From JADJNY01 sp046349615 (GTDB lineage: Bacteria > Planctomycetota > UBA1135 > GCA-002686595), in NCBI GenBank assembly GCA_046349615.1, contig JAXMBZ010000001.1, forward strand, positions 696,325-760,324: a DNA stretch of 64,000 nucleotides. The letters run 5' to 3'. Every line of letters starts with the position of its first letter. Positions within the stretch are counted from its first letter, which is position 1. Under the pieces are notes generated by a model, which was given only the letters and a program-made list of their open reading frames with translations, was not told the DNA's origin and did not search any database. Shown in pieces: positions 55,937 to 64,000 of the stretch. The position numbers were made by a program, and so were the translations under genes.

Positions 55937-56970
55937 CGTCGGAAACGGCTCGCTCGGCCGCGGGAGAGGTGGAACGTGATCATCGTGAGCAGCATCGCCG
56001 CGAGCAGCCGCGTCTCGCCGAGCGGGCGCACGCAGCGCAGGTCGAGCTCGCGACAGCGCGCGATCATCGTCGAGAGCGCCTGGTCGACGACGTAGCGACT
56101 GTGGCCGGTCAACGTCGAGACGCGGGCCCGCAGCTCGACGCGCTGCGCGCGCAGGACGTTCGCGGCGCGTTCGCGGCGCTCGCGGCCCGCGGGTTCGCCG
56201 AAGAGCCGCAGGAGCTGCTCGTCGTGACTCCACGGCTCGGGCCGACCGTAGCTCGCCTTCTTGCGCCGGTAGTGCTCGCGCAGCGTGGAGCGCAGCGTCG
56301 GCAGCGATCCCTCGCGATCGCGGCTCGTCACGAGCTGCCGCCGCCCCGCGAGCTCGCGCAGGATCCGCTCGAGCCCCTCCATCTTCTTCAGCGCCGGCCA
56401 GCCCGCGTACGCGCTCCTCCAGCGCGAACCCGGCGTCAACCAGACCGCGAAGCTCTCCGCGTAGTCCTCGGCCGGGTGGCTCTGCGCGTACCAGTAGCCG
56501 AGGTGGTGGACGAAGTCGCGGCTGTCCGGCTTCACGACGTAGTCGACGCGGTAGGGCTCGGAGTAACGGCCGAAGAGCGCGCGCCAATCGGCGCGGCGGT
56601 GCAGACGGAACGCGTTGTCGAACGCGTGCCCGGCTTCGTGGCGCAGGAGGCGCATGCACCACTCGTGCGTGCTGCCCTCGGCCTCGAGCATCTGCGCGTG
56701 CTCGAGCCGCACGAGGCGCGGGTGCGCGAGGTAGAACGGGATCGCGAAGCCCGTCGAGCCCTCCGGCGTGAACCAATCGGTCGAGAGCCAGGTGTAGGGC
56801 CGAAAGCGCAGCCCGGCGCGCGCGAGCTCGTCGTGGAGGCGCTCGATGCGCGCTTCGAGCGCCGTGCCTTCGATGCGGAGACCGAGGTCGCACAAGCGCA
56901 CGTCGAGCAGCTCCTCGGCGGGCAGCTCCGCCCACTCGGGGCCTCGTTCGCGTCTCCTCCGTCGCGCCAC
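55933..56970 (-). CDS. Putative zinc-binding metallopeptidase, paired with the ATP-grasp ligase
   Basis: The protein has about 345 residues from GTG 56970. The zinc motif HEAGH is at 111-115 (LLRHEAGHAFDNAF), and PAEDYAESFAVWL supplies a downstream acidic ligand, as in gluzincin-type families. WFTPEGSTGFAIPFYLAHPRLVRLEHAQML precedes the motif. No signal peptide is seen, so it acts inside the cell unless exported otherwise. The frame is open to ATG 57081, but that would leave only 18 bp to the divergent gene, and the added part is Gly/Arg-rich, so GTG 56970 is preferred. The pair may form a small modification system; the substrate is unknown. Confidence 0.85.
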   Translation of the reverse strand: MARRRRRERGPEWAELPAEELLDVRLCDLGLRIEGTALEARIERLHDELARAGLRFRPYTWLSTDWFTPEGSTGFAIPFYLAHPRLVRLEHAQMLEAEGSTHEWCMRLLRHEAGHAFDNAFRLHRRADWRALFGRYSEPYRVDYVVKPDSRDFVHHLGYWYAQSHPAEDYAESFAVWLTPGSRWRSAYAGWPALKKMEGLERILRELAGRRQLVTSRDREGSLPTLRSTLREHYRRKKASYGRPEPWSHDEQLLRLFGEPAGRERRERAANVLRAQRVELRARVSTLTGHSRYVVDQALSTMIARCRELDLRCVRPLGETRLLAAMLLTMITFHLSRGRASRFRR

Positions 56971-57099
56971 GCGTCGAACGGTAGCGACGGGAGCGCCGGG
57001 AGCCCAGCCCCCGTCCGGACTCGAATCGCGACCCGGACCGGCGCAGATCGCGCCGAGGATTCCGCGGTGACCCGACCGCATCGGAGCGATACTCGGGGC

Positions 57100-58407
57100 A
57101 TGCGCTCACGTTCGCTCGGCCTGAAGTGGCTCGCCGTCGCGCTCCTCGCGAGCGCGGGGACGGCGCAGGAGGCGTGGACCCGGATCGAATTGGAGACTCC
57201 GCACTACGAGCTCGTCGGATGGGGGACGCCGGCCGAAGTTCGAGGGTGGGGAGAGGTGCTCGAGCAGACGTGGGCGGAGCTCGAGCGCGTGCTCGGTGCG
57301 CGGCCCAAGCTCGCGGCGGGGAAGCGGCTCGATTTCCGCATGTATCCCGACGAAGCGGCGCGGCGGGATGGGTTGCTCGCGGACAAGCAGGCCGTGCCGA
57401 CGGCGGCGGCGCCCGCGTGGTTCTCGCCGTACGACGAGGTGCTCTACGCCTTCCGCGACAAGAGCGTCGTCTACACGCGCATGATGGTCGTCTACGGCGC
57501 GGTGCTGCAGTTCCACGGACTGTGCAAGGAGAAGAACCTCGACCTCGACGCGACGTGGTACGTGCACGGGCTCGCACAGACGATGTGCGTGCACGCGTGG
57601 GACGGGAAGCGCGCCGAGTTCGCGTACACGCCGCGGCTCTGCATGATCGACTATCCGGGACGCGCGCTCGCTGCGCTCGGCGGGAAGGGCTTCGGCGTCG
57701 ACCCGTGGAACGAGGAGCGCATGCGCGATCCCTACGTCAACTGGGCGGCCGTGCGTTTCGCGCTCTTCGGCGCCGGCGGGAAGTACGAGTCGAAGTTCCA
57801 GAAGCTCGCGCTCGGCCACACGGGCTCGAAGCTCTCGGGCGCGGACTTCCTGCGCAGCCTCGGACGCGAGAAGGACGTCACGCGGGAGTTCCACGACTGG
57901 CTCGTCGCGGCGCAGTACCCGCTCGCGATCGCGCAGGGCGAGTGGGACGACCGTTCGGACGGCCGCGTGTTCGGTGGGGCGATCGATGCGCGGGAAATCG
58001 GCGCGGCAGTCCTGCGCGAGCCGCGCAGGCAGCTCTCCGTCCGCTTGAACGAGCTCCGCCGTCCCGGGCTCACGTCGTACGCCGTGCTCGCGTGGCAGAC
58101 GCCGACGACCTACGTGATCGCGCACGCGGAAGCGCCGTTCTTCGTCGTCGAGTTCGTGCGGGACGGGAAGCAGGTGGACCAGCTCAAGCTCCCGCTGCCC
58201 GCGACGGCGGTCGACTCCGCGTTCGTGACGCTCGAGAAGCTCGAGTCGAAGGCCGGCGCGATCAAGAAGCAGATCGCCGAGCGTCCGGGCGCCGTGCGCA
58301 TCACGATCGACGAGCAGGACCTCGGGACCGTGAACGTGTACGAGGGCCCGCTCGGGATCGCCGCGCAGGGCGGGCTCGCGGAGTTCACCGAGCTCGCCTT
58401 CCACTGA
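57100..58407 (+). CDS. Secreted protein resembling an inactive MA-type metallopeptidase
   Basis: The protein has 435 residues with a signal peptide ending SAGTAQ near 23. The opening ETPHYELVGWGTPAEVRGWGEVLEQTWAELERVLG is like the N-terminus of DUF1570/peptidase-MA proteins. Where those carry HExxH and then PxWLxEGLAE, this protein has VVYGAVLQFHG (130-140) and ATWYVHGLAQ (151-160), so the zinc ligands look lost. The C-terminal part (300-435) has no family I can name. ATG 57100 is chosen for its signal peptide. The start is divergent from the metallopeptidase gene. Confidence 0.7.
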   Translation: MRSRSLGLKWLAVALLASAGTAQEAWTRIELETPHYELVGWGTPAEVRGWGEVLEQTWAELERVLGARPKLAAGKRLDFRMYPDEAARRDGLLADKQAVPTAAAPAWFSPYDEVLYAFRDKSVVYTRMMVVYGAVLQFHGLCKEKNLDLDATWYVHGLAQTMCVHAWDGKRAEFAYTPRLCMIDYPGRALAALGGKGFGVDPWNEERMRDPYVNWAAVRFALFGAGGKYESKFQKLALGHTGSKLSGADFLRSLGREKDVTREFHDWLVAAQYPLAIAQGEWDDRSDGRVFGGAIDAREIGAAVLREPRRQLSVRLNELRRPGLTSYAVLAWQTPTTYVIAHAEAPFFVVEFVRDGKQVDQLKLPLPATAVDSAFVTLEKLESKAGAIKKQIAERPGAVRITIDEQDLGTVNVYEGPLGIAAQGGLAEFTELAFH

Positions 58408-58600
58408 TCCGCGACGGCGCTCGGCGCCTCCCGCAGAGCATGTCGGCGCGCTCGGGACGTCCTCCACGCGCACGTGACGGGCTGCGCGGAGCGCGTGCGC
58501 CGCGTTTTCGGCGAGCGTTCCCGCTCGAGTTCGGTGCGGCGCCGCACGCGCGCACGCGCGACGTTGACAGACCCGCGCGAGCGCGTTCGGATGGCGCGCC

Positions 58601-59551
58601 ATGCCGAACCTCCTCTCGTCCCTGCGCACCGCGTGCGGCGCGCTCCCGCTCTTGGCGCTCCTCGCGTGCGATCGCGCTCCGAACGCGACGACTCCGCCGA
58701 CCGCGAACGGTGCCGCGCCCGTCGAAACGCCCATCGAGACGAAGGCGGAGCACGTCGTCGCCGCGAACACGGCCGCGGCGGAGTACCTCTACTTCCTGCT
58801 CCCGCCCGCGCGCGCCGCCGCCGTGCCGGAACAGGTCGGCGCGTATTCGACGCTGCCGTTCGGCGAGCAGGGCTGGGAGAACGTCGCGCGGCTCGCGCGC
58901 TACTCCGCCGATCCCGTGCTCGCCGCTCACGCGGATCTCGTCGTCGCGCACGCGTGGCAGGAGGCGGAGACGGCGAACCTCTTGAAGGAGCGCGGCGTGC
59001 CCGTGCTCGTGCTGCCGTCGGCGAACGGCTGGGACGACATCGCGCGCAACCTGCGCACGCTCGGCAAGGTGCTCCACGTCGAGAAAGCCGCGGAGAAGGA
59101 GATCCTGCGGCGCGGCAACGTCGTCGAGCGCCTCGCGCACGAGGCGACGAAGCGCGCGAAGCTGCGCGCGCTCGTGTACTCGAACGACGGGAACGGCGGC
59201 TTCGCCGCGGCGAAGGACACGACCGCCGACGCGGTGCTGCGCATGGCGGGCCTGCGCAACGCGGCGGCGGAGGCGGGGCTCGTCGGCCACGCGCAGGTCG
59301 ACCTCGACCGACTGCTCGTGCTCGACCCAGACGTCCTCGTCCTCGCGTCGCCCCCGAAGGGCGTCGAGACGAGCACGACGCTCACGACGCTCGAGGCGTC
59401 GACCGCGGCGAAGGGGCTGCGCGCGCTGAAGGAGAAGAAGTTCGTCTTCGTCCCCGACGCGCTGCTCACCTCGGACTCGATCACGATGGTCGACGCGGCG
59501 GACCTGCTCGCGACGAAGGTCGACGACCTGCTCGCGGGGCGCAAGCCGTGA
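58601..59551 (+). CDS. Periplasmic-binding lipoprotein, BtuF/heme-type
   Basis: The protein has 316 residues. A lipoprotein signal ends LLALLAC with C23 lipidated, followed by a Thr/Pro/Ala linker. The rest has the clamshell of class III binding proteins (BtuF, HmuT, FepB): VAANTAAAEYLYFLL near 53-67, ADLVVAHAWQE near 110, ALVYSNDGNGGF near 192, and DLDRLLVLDPDVLVLASPP near 236-254. No permease or ATPase of an ABC importer is nearby. The downstream gene, 13 bp away, encodes a CobC-like phosphatase fused to a kinase-like domain, so cobamide or tetrapyrrole handling is a reasonable inference. No cobalamin riboswitch is visible upstream. Confidence 0.85.
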   Translation: MPNLLSSLRTACGALPLLALLACDRAPNATTPPTANGAAPVETPIETKAEHVVAANTAAAEYLYFLLPPARAAAVPEQVGAYSTLPFGEQGWENVARLARYSADPVLAAHADLVVAHAWQEAETANLLKERGVPVLVLPSANGWDDIARNLRTLGKVLHVEKAAEKEILRRGNVVERLAHEATKRAKLRALVYSNDGNGGFAAAKDTTADAVLRMAGLRNAAAEAGLVGHAQVDLDRLLVLDPDVLVLASPPKGVETSTTLTTLEASTAAKGLRALKEKKFVFVPDALLTSDSITMVDAADLLATKVDDLLAGRKP

Positions 59552-59564
59552 CGCGCGCTCGTCC

Positions 59565-60947
59565 ATGAGCGCGTCCGACGATCCCAAACGCTCGGGGCAG
59601 GCGTTCGACGGCCGCTTCGACTCGATCACGAGGCGGATCCTGCCGTCCGACCTCGTCACGCGCGTGCACCTGCTCCGGCACGGGACCGTGCAGGGCATGG
59701 AGCAGCGCATCGTGCGCGGACAGCTCGACGAGCCGCTCTCCGCCGAGGGCCGCGCGGAGAGCGCCGCGCTCGCGCGTTGGTTCGCGCGCCACGAGCCGCG
59801 CCCCGACCGCGTCGTCTCGAGCGACCTCGTGCGCTGCAGCGAGCTCGCGGGCCTCGTCGCGGACGCGTGCGGCGCGCCGCTGCACCTCGACGCGCGGCTG
59901 CGCGAACAGTCGATGGGGCGCTGGGAAGGCCTGACGTGGGCCGAGATCACCGCGGCGGAGCCCGAGGTCGTGCGCGCGTACTGGAACGACTACTTCCACG
60001 TGCAGCCGTCGGGCGGCGAGTCGTTCCAGGAGCTGACGCTGCGCGTCGCGACGCTCTGGCACGAGCTGCTCGCACGGCACGCGGGCGAGCGCATCGTCGT
60101 CGTCACGCACATCGGCGTGATCCGCGTGCTGCTCTGCGAGCTGCTCGGCGTGCCCGGCGAGGAAGCGCTGCGCTTCGCGCCCGCGGTCGCGTCGCACACG
60201 GCGCTCCAACTCGGCGACGCGGGCGCGGTGCTCGAAGCGCTCGGCGAGCGGCCGTGGCGCTTCGACGCGAGCTCGGGCTCCGCGCCCGGCGCGATGGCGC
60301 GCTCCACGCTGGGGGCGACCACGCGCTCCGCGCTGGGGGCGACCACGCGCGCCGAGCGCGTCGTCGCGGCCGCTCCGCGCGCGAAGCGATCGTCCGCGCC
60401 GCGGATCGCGCTCTCGGGCTCCGCGGGCACGGGCAAGACGACGCTCGGTCGGCGGCTCGCGGAGGAGCTCGGCGTGCCGTACCTCGAGGAGCGCATGCGC
60501 CGCCGCCTCGAGCAGGGCTTCGATCCGTCGCGGCTGACGCACGATGCGTGGCGCGAGCTGATGGAGGAAGACTGGGCCGCGCAGCTCGCCGAGGAGGAGC
60601 GCGCTGAGGACGGCTTCGTCGCGGATCGATCGAGCGTCGATTTCGCGGCGTTTTGGCTGCATTACGGGCTCTCCGACGATCGCGCGGCGACCGAGCGTTG
60701 GATGGCGCACCGCTTCGCCGACGCGCTGCGCTACGACCGCATCGTGCTCTGTCCGTGGGGCGGACTGCCGATCCTCGACGACGGCGTGCGCTCGACGAAC
60801 CGTTGGGCGCAGCTGCGCTTCCAAGCGACGCTCGAGGGCCTCTTCGAGCGCTTCGTCGAACCCGAGCGCGTGGTGCGCGTGCCCGCGAACGTCGACGTCG
60901 AGACGCGCGCGAAGTTCGTGCTCGCGCGGATGTCGGACGGGTTCTGA
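59565..60947 (+). CDS. Fusion of histidine phosphatase (CobC-like) and P-loop kinase-like domain
   Basis: The protein has 460 residues. Residues 30-230 are a histidine phosphatase: VHLLRHGTV with the catalytic His, RVVSSDLVRCSE, the acid region REQSMGRWEGL and VVTHIGVIRVLL with the second His. A linker with a doubled RSxLGATT unit (about 244-262) follows. Residues 278-455 start with the P-loop GSAGTGKTT and continue with VPYLEERMRRRLEQG and VADRSSVDFAAFWL, similar to the NadR/AAA_28 kinase type. Phosphatases of this family include alpha-ribazole phosphatase; the BtuF-like gene 13 bp upstream supports a cobamide-related role, though this is inference. Such a fusion is unusual to me. Confidence 0.85.
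   Translation: MSASDDPKRSGQAFDGRFDSITRRILPSDLVTRVHLLRHGTVQGMEQRIVRGQLDEPLSAEGRAESAALARWFARHEPRPDRVVSSDLVRCSELAGLVADACGAPLHLDARLREQSMGRWEGLTWAEITAAEPEVVRAYWNDYFHVQPSGGESFQELTLRVATLWHELLARHAGERIVVVTHIGVIRVLLCELLGVPGEEALRFAPAVASHTALQLGDAGAVLEALGERPWRFDASSGSAPGAMARSTLGATTRSALGATTRAERVVAAAPRAKRSSAPRIALSGSAGTGKTTLGRRLAEELGVPYLEERMRRRLEQGFDPSRLTHDAWRELMEEDWAAQLAEEERAEDGFVADRSSVDFAAFWLHYGLSDDRAATERWMAHRFADALRYDRIVLCPWGGLPILDDGVRSTNRWAQLRFQATLEGLFERFVEPERVVRVPANVDVETRAKFVLARMSDGF
60300..60347 (+). repeat. 24-bp tandem duplication in the phosphatase-kinase linker
   Basis: Two adjacent 24-bp units (60300-60323 and 60324-60347) differ at one base. They encode RSTLGATT then RSALGATT in the linker between the domains, so the frame is kept. 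It looks like a recent in-frame slippage duplication. Confidence 0.85.
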
Positions 60948-60986
60948 GCGCCAGCGGCGCGCGTGCACGGCGCGCGTGCACGCTGG

Positions 60987-61006
60987 AGGAACCCTCGCAG
61001 GTTCCT
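60987..61006 (+). terminator. Weak hairpin after the phosphatase-kinase gene
   Basis: AGGAACC and GGTTCCT form a 7-bp stem around a 6-base loop, followed by only a short TA. It lies 39 bp past the stop. A tandem 13-bp repeat GGCGCGCGTGCAC precedes it (60956-60981). Termination is plausible but not certain. Confidence 0.35.
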
Positions 61007-61095
61007 TACGCCGTCGGCGCCGTCTCGCGGCCTTTCGATGGGTAGGCCACGCCGCGCGCACGCTCCTCCATCCGGCGCGCGCCCAGGAGCACGAC

Positions 61096-62847
61096 ATGCA
61101 CGACTTGCGCCGATTCCTCGTCCTCGTCCCGATCCTCGCCCTCCCCGCCGCCGCCCAGTCCATCGAACGCGCGAGCCTCACGAGCTCGGGCGCGGAACCC
61201 GACGCGCCCGCGACGCGCGGCCGTGTCTCGGGCGACGGGCTCCTCGTCGTGTTCGAGAGCTCGGCCGCGAACCTCGCGGCGGGCGACTCGAACGGGGTCG
61301 GCGACGTCTTCGTGCGCGACCGCAGCACCGGCACGACCCGCATCGTGAGCGTCGACGGCTTCGGCTTCTTCGGCACGCAGGAGTCCGCGAACGCGCGCAT
61401 CTCCGCGGACGGACGCTACGTCGCGTTCGAGAGCTGGTCGGACGAGTGGGACCCGAACGACACGAACGGTTGGCTCGACGTGTACGTGAAGGACCTCCTC
61501 GCGGGCACGATGGAGCGCGTCAGCGTCGATTCGGCCGGCCAGGAGGCGTTCCGGGCGAGCCGGAACGCTTCGATCTCGGCCGACGGACGCTTCGTCGCGT
61601 TCGACAGCCGCGCGCAGCTCGCGCCCGGTGACTCGAACTTCAACGTCGACGACGTCTACCTGCGCGATCGCCAACTCGGCACGACCGTGCTCGTCAGCGT
61701 GGACTCGAGCGGCGCGCAGGGCGTCGGACCGTCGCGCAACCCGAGCGTGTCCGCGGACGGGCGCTACGTCGCGTTCGAGAGCAGCGCGGCGCTCGATCCG
61801 CTCGACGTGAACGGCATCCCGGACGTCTACGTGCGCGACGTCGTCGCAGGCACGACGCGGCTCGTGAGCGCGCACCCGCTCCAGGGCGTCGGCGACGACG
61901 CGAGCTTCGCGCCGGCGATCTCCGGCGACGGGCGCTTCGTCGTCTTCGAGAGCGACGCGACGAACCTCTCGTCCGCGCCGGACACGAACCACACGCGCGA
62001 CGTGTTCCTCTGGGATGCGATCGGCGGCGTGCCCGAGCGCATCAGCGCCGGCCCCGGCGGCGTCCAAGCCGACGGCCCGAGCCTGCGCGCGACGATCTCG
62101 GCCGACGGCGCGCGGATCGGCTTCGAGAGCTACGCGCAGAACCTCGTCGCGGGCGACGTGAACGGGCTCCCCGACGCGTTCGTGTTCGACCGCGTCGACG
62201 GCGTCACGTCGCGCGCGAGCGTCGACGGCGAGAACCTCGAGGCGAACGACGCGAGCTCGTACGTCGAGCTCAGCGGCGACGGAGCCGTCGTCGTGTTCAC
62301 GAGCCTCGCGACGAACTTCGTCGCTCCGGACACGAACCTCGGCGAGGACGTGTTCGTGCGCACGGCGGTTCCGCGTTGGTCCGCGTACTGCGCCGGCGAC
62401 GGAGTCGGGACGCCGTGCCCGTGCGGCAACGACTCGGTGCTCGGCGCGGGGCGCGGTTGCCTGAACTCGCTCGGTCTCGGCGGACGCCTCGTCGCGCAGG
62501 GCGAAGCGAGCGTCGGCGCCGACTCGCTCGTGCTCTCCGCGAGCGCCCTCCCGAACTCGACCGCCGTGTTCGTGCAGGGGACGGACGTCGAGAACGGCGG
62601 CTTCGGCAGCCCGCTCGCGGACGGACTCCTGTGCGTCGGAGGGACGCTCGTCCGTCTGCGCGCGCGAGCGGTCGTCGCGGGGGCGGTGCAGTATCCGGCG
62701 GGCGCGGATCCGTCGATCTCCGCGCTCGGCGGCGTCGTTCCCGGCGCGACGCGCTCGTACCAGGCGATCTACCGCAACGCCGCGGCGTTCTGCACGCCGG
62801 GCACGTCGAACGCGACGAACGCGGTGCAGCTCACCTGGACGTTCTGA
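61096..62847 (+). CDS. Secreted PD40/TolB-like beta-propeller with C-terminal six-Cys domain
   Basis: The protein has 583 residues. A signal peptide ends LPAAAQ near 21. Residues 40-430 contain seven PD40-type units with a repeated core ISADGRYVAFESxA, each followed by GDxNGxxDVYVRD-type Asp-rich loops that suggest Ca2+ binding. The C-terminal domain starts YCAGDG and has PCPC, RGC, LCVGG and FCTPG, the same six-cysteine pattern as the protein at 48696-51431. It is probably exported and either surface-attached or processed through that domain. ATG 61096 has a purine-rich site (CAGGAG) upstream. Its stop is one base from the stop of the converging kinase-fold gene. Confidence 0.88.
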   Translation: MHDLRRFLVLVPILALPAAAQSIERASLTSSGAEPDAPATRGRVSGDGLLVVFESSAANLAAGDSNGVGDVFVRDRSTGTTRIVSVDGFGFFGTQESANARISADGRYVAFESWSDEWDPNDTNGWLDVYVKDLLAGTMERVSVDSAGQEAFRASRNASISADGRFVAFDSRAQLAPGDSNFNVDDVYLRDRQLGTTVLVSVDSSGAQGVGPSRNPSVSADGRYVAFESSAALDPLDVNGIPDVYVRDVVAGTTRLVSAHPLQGVGDDASFAPAISGDGRFVVFESDATNLSSAPDTNHTRDVFLWDAIGGVPERISAGPGGVQADGPSLRATISADGARIGFESYAQNLVAGDVNGLPDAFVFDRVDGVTSRASVDGENLEANDASSYVELSGDGAVVVFTSLATNFVAPDTNLGEDVFVRTAVPRWSAYCAGDGVGTPCPCGNDSVLGAGRGCLNSLGLGGRLVAQGEASVGADSLVLSASALPNSTAVFVQGTDVENGGFGSPLADGLLCVGGTLVRLRARAVVAGAVQYPAGADPSISALGGVVPGATRSYQAIYRNAAAFCTPGTSNATNAVQLTWTF

Positions 62848-62848
62848 G

Positions 62849-64000
62849 TCAGAGCCCGAACTGGCGGTGCAGCCAGCGCGGGCGCGAGTAGTCCCAGTTC
62901 TTCTCCGCCATCGCGGCGACGAACACGGGGTAGAGCTCGACGAAGTCGCGCGCGGTCTCGTCGTCGAGACCGACCGCGGCGCGGTAGCGCGCGAGCGCGG
63001 CGCGTTCGTGCTCGCGCAGCTCCGTCCCCGCGAGCACGAGCTTCCACGCGGCGCCCGTCTTGAGCCCGGCCTCCTGCTTGCGCTCGTGCACGAGCAGGTG
63101 GAGCAGGTCGAAGTAGGGGACGCACTCCTTCTCCGACGTGCCCCAGTCGAGGAACCCGAGCACGCGCCCGGTGCGGTCGATCTGCACGTGCTTCGCGCGC
63201 AGATCGGCGTGGTAGTAGACGCGTGCGAGCTTCCGTCCGACGAGCTTCCTCCGCATCTCGGTCTCGAGCCGCGCGAGGTTCGCGATCGTCGACGGCACGG
63301 CGGCATGCTCCTGCACGAGCGCGATGCGCGCGCCGAACTGCGCGTCGAATTCCGTCGGCGTCAGCGGGCGCGGATCGCGCACGAGCAGGGTCCCGAAGTG
63401 CCCCGCCGCGTCGTCGAGCATGCGCGCGATGCGCGGCAGGTCGCCCGCGCGCTGCGGCGCGGTCCAGCCGCCGATGCGGCGTTCGCACGCGAGCAGCACG
63501 CCCGCGACGCGGCCGTAGTGGAGCGCCTCGGGCACGGGGACGCTCGGGAAGCGTGCGCGGACCTCGCGCAAGGCTTCGACGTGCCGCGCCCACTGCGCGC
63601 GGTTCTTCGGCGCGAGCGGGACGTGCAGCGTCCAGCGGCCGGCGGGGTCGTCGGGATTCGCGCCGGGCATGAACGTGTGGAGCACCGCGCTGTTCCCGCG
63701 CGTCGCGACGAGCTGCTCGAGCTCCGGCCGCGGCTCGCGCGTGATCGTCGCGAGCTCGTCGAGCACGGCTTCGATGCGCGGCCGCGCGAGCACGTCGTCC
63801 CGATCGCGGCGCCGAGCGACGAGCGCGAACGACGGCGCGAACACGGGGAAGAGCCCGAGCGCGCGCGCGGTGAGCTTGACGCGGTTCTTCTCTTCCATCG
63901 GCCCGATCGTGAGCTCGGGGCGCTCCGCGTCGAGCGCGACGACGTGCGTGAAGTCGTTCCGGTGCGGGTAGAGCGCGAACGCGCGCGTCGCGGAGAAGCG
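62849..64000 (-). CDS. Phosphotransferase (APH-like kinase fold) family protein, 5' end outside window
   Basis: The frame is open through the right edge, with 34 in-frame codons upstream of the internal ATG at 63898 (RFSATRAFALYPHRND and on), so the true start is outside. At least 383 residues are visible. The kinase-fold core is present: VYYHADLRAKHVQID with the catalytic HxD, and VLGFLDWGTSEKE for the metal-binding DW. The usual Asn of HxDLxxxN is His here. The family covers aminoglycoside, choline and other small-molecule kinases. The upstream residues hint at a second domain beyond the window. The substrate is unknown; it converges with the PD40 gene. Confidence 0.82.
   Translation of the reverse strand, partial: RFSATRAFALYPHRNDFTHVVALDAERPELTIGPMEEKNRVKLTARALGLFPVFAPSFALVARRRDRDDVLARPRIEAVLDELATITREPRPELEQLVATRGNSAVLHTFMPGANPDDPAGRWTLHVPLAPKNRAQWARHVEALREVRARFPSVPVPEALHYGRVAGVLLACERRIGGWTAPQRAGDLPRIARMLDDAAGHFGTLLVRDPRPLTPTEFDAQFGARIALVQEHAAVPSTIANLARLETEMRRKLVGRKLARVYYHADLRAKHVQIDRTGRVLGFLDWGTSEKECVPYFDLLHLLVHERKQEAGLKTGAAWKLVLAGTELREHERAALARYRAAVGLDDETARDFVELYPVFVAAMAEKNWDYSRPRWLHRQFGL

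Noticed and set aside
58408..58600. Cobalamin riboswitch before the BtuF-like gene
   Set aside because: No B12-box-like segment or convincing multi-stem structure is visible in the 193 bp.

Overview
The window is very GC-rich bacterial chromosome, with strong C/G bias at third codon positions. It holds about 40 genes on both strands, one tRNA, and no rRNA, IS element, phage block or CRISPR array. Two large secreted proteins (48696-51431 and 61096-62847) end in the same roughly 150-residue six-cysteine domain (CxGDG, PCPC, RGC, YCTP-like), and there is a giant alpha-2-macroglobulin-like protein with TPR ends. Together these resemble uncultured or recently cultured Planctomycetota. The phylum is inferred from protein style only, because no marker gene such as rRNA is present.

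Layout. 1-6540: a clipped secreted protein, RNase D, a lipase-metacaspase fusion, tRNA-Ala(CGC), soluble transhydrogenase SthA and an HDOD protein. 6722-24932: a carbon and NADPH module with a GH63-like glucosidase, transketolase, a bifunctional transaldolase/glucose-6-phosphate isomerase, short-form 6-phosphogluconate dehydrogenase, glucose-6-phosphate dehydrogenase and 6-phosphogluconolactonase. With sthA nearby, this gives nearly a full pentose-phosphate route (ribose-5-P isomerase and ribulose-5-P epimerase are not here). The module is interrupted by two AAA/DUF4143 ATPase genes, each with a long inverted repeat at its start codon. It is also interrupted by a compositionally odd small gene flanked by the real end of tal-pgi and a decayed 108-bp copy of that end, which looks like insertions into an ancestral operon.

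25130-30756: a hybrid sensor kinase, a nitroreductase and an M28 peptidase. 30848-38821: the 2657-residue A2M-like protein, whose thioester motif appears lost. 39064-42929: aconitase, a small membrane protein and an F420-reductase-like dehydrogenase. 42942-46150: a minus-strand ion-transport group of voltage-gated channel, Ca2+/Na+ antiporter and cation/proton antiporter. The channel filter TMEGWAD suggests it may conduct Ca2+. 46412-48630: a methyltransferase coupled to a CstB-like persulfide dioxygenase/rhodanese.

48696-64000: a 13-repeat secreted protein, TspO, FadE, a four-base-overlapping ATP-grasp/zinc-metallopeptidase pair, a secreted possible pseudopeptidase, a BtuF-like binding protein next to a phosphatase-kinase fusion, a PD40 propeller protein, and a kinase-fold gene clipped by the right edge. 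Genes at both window edges (1-519 and 62849-64000) are open-ended.
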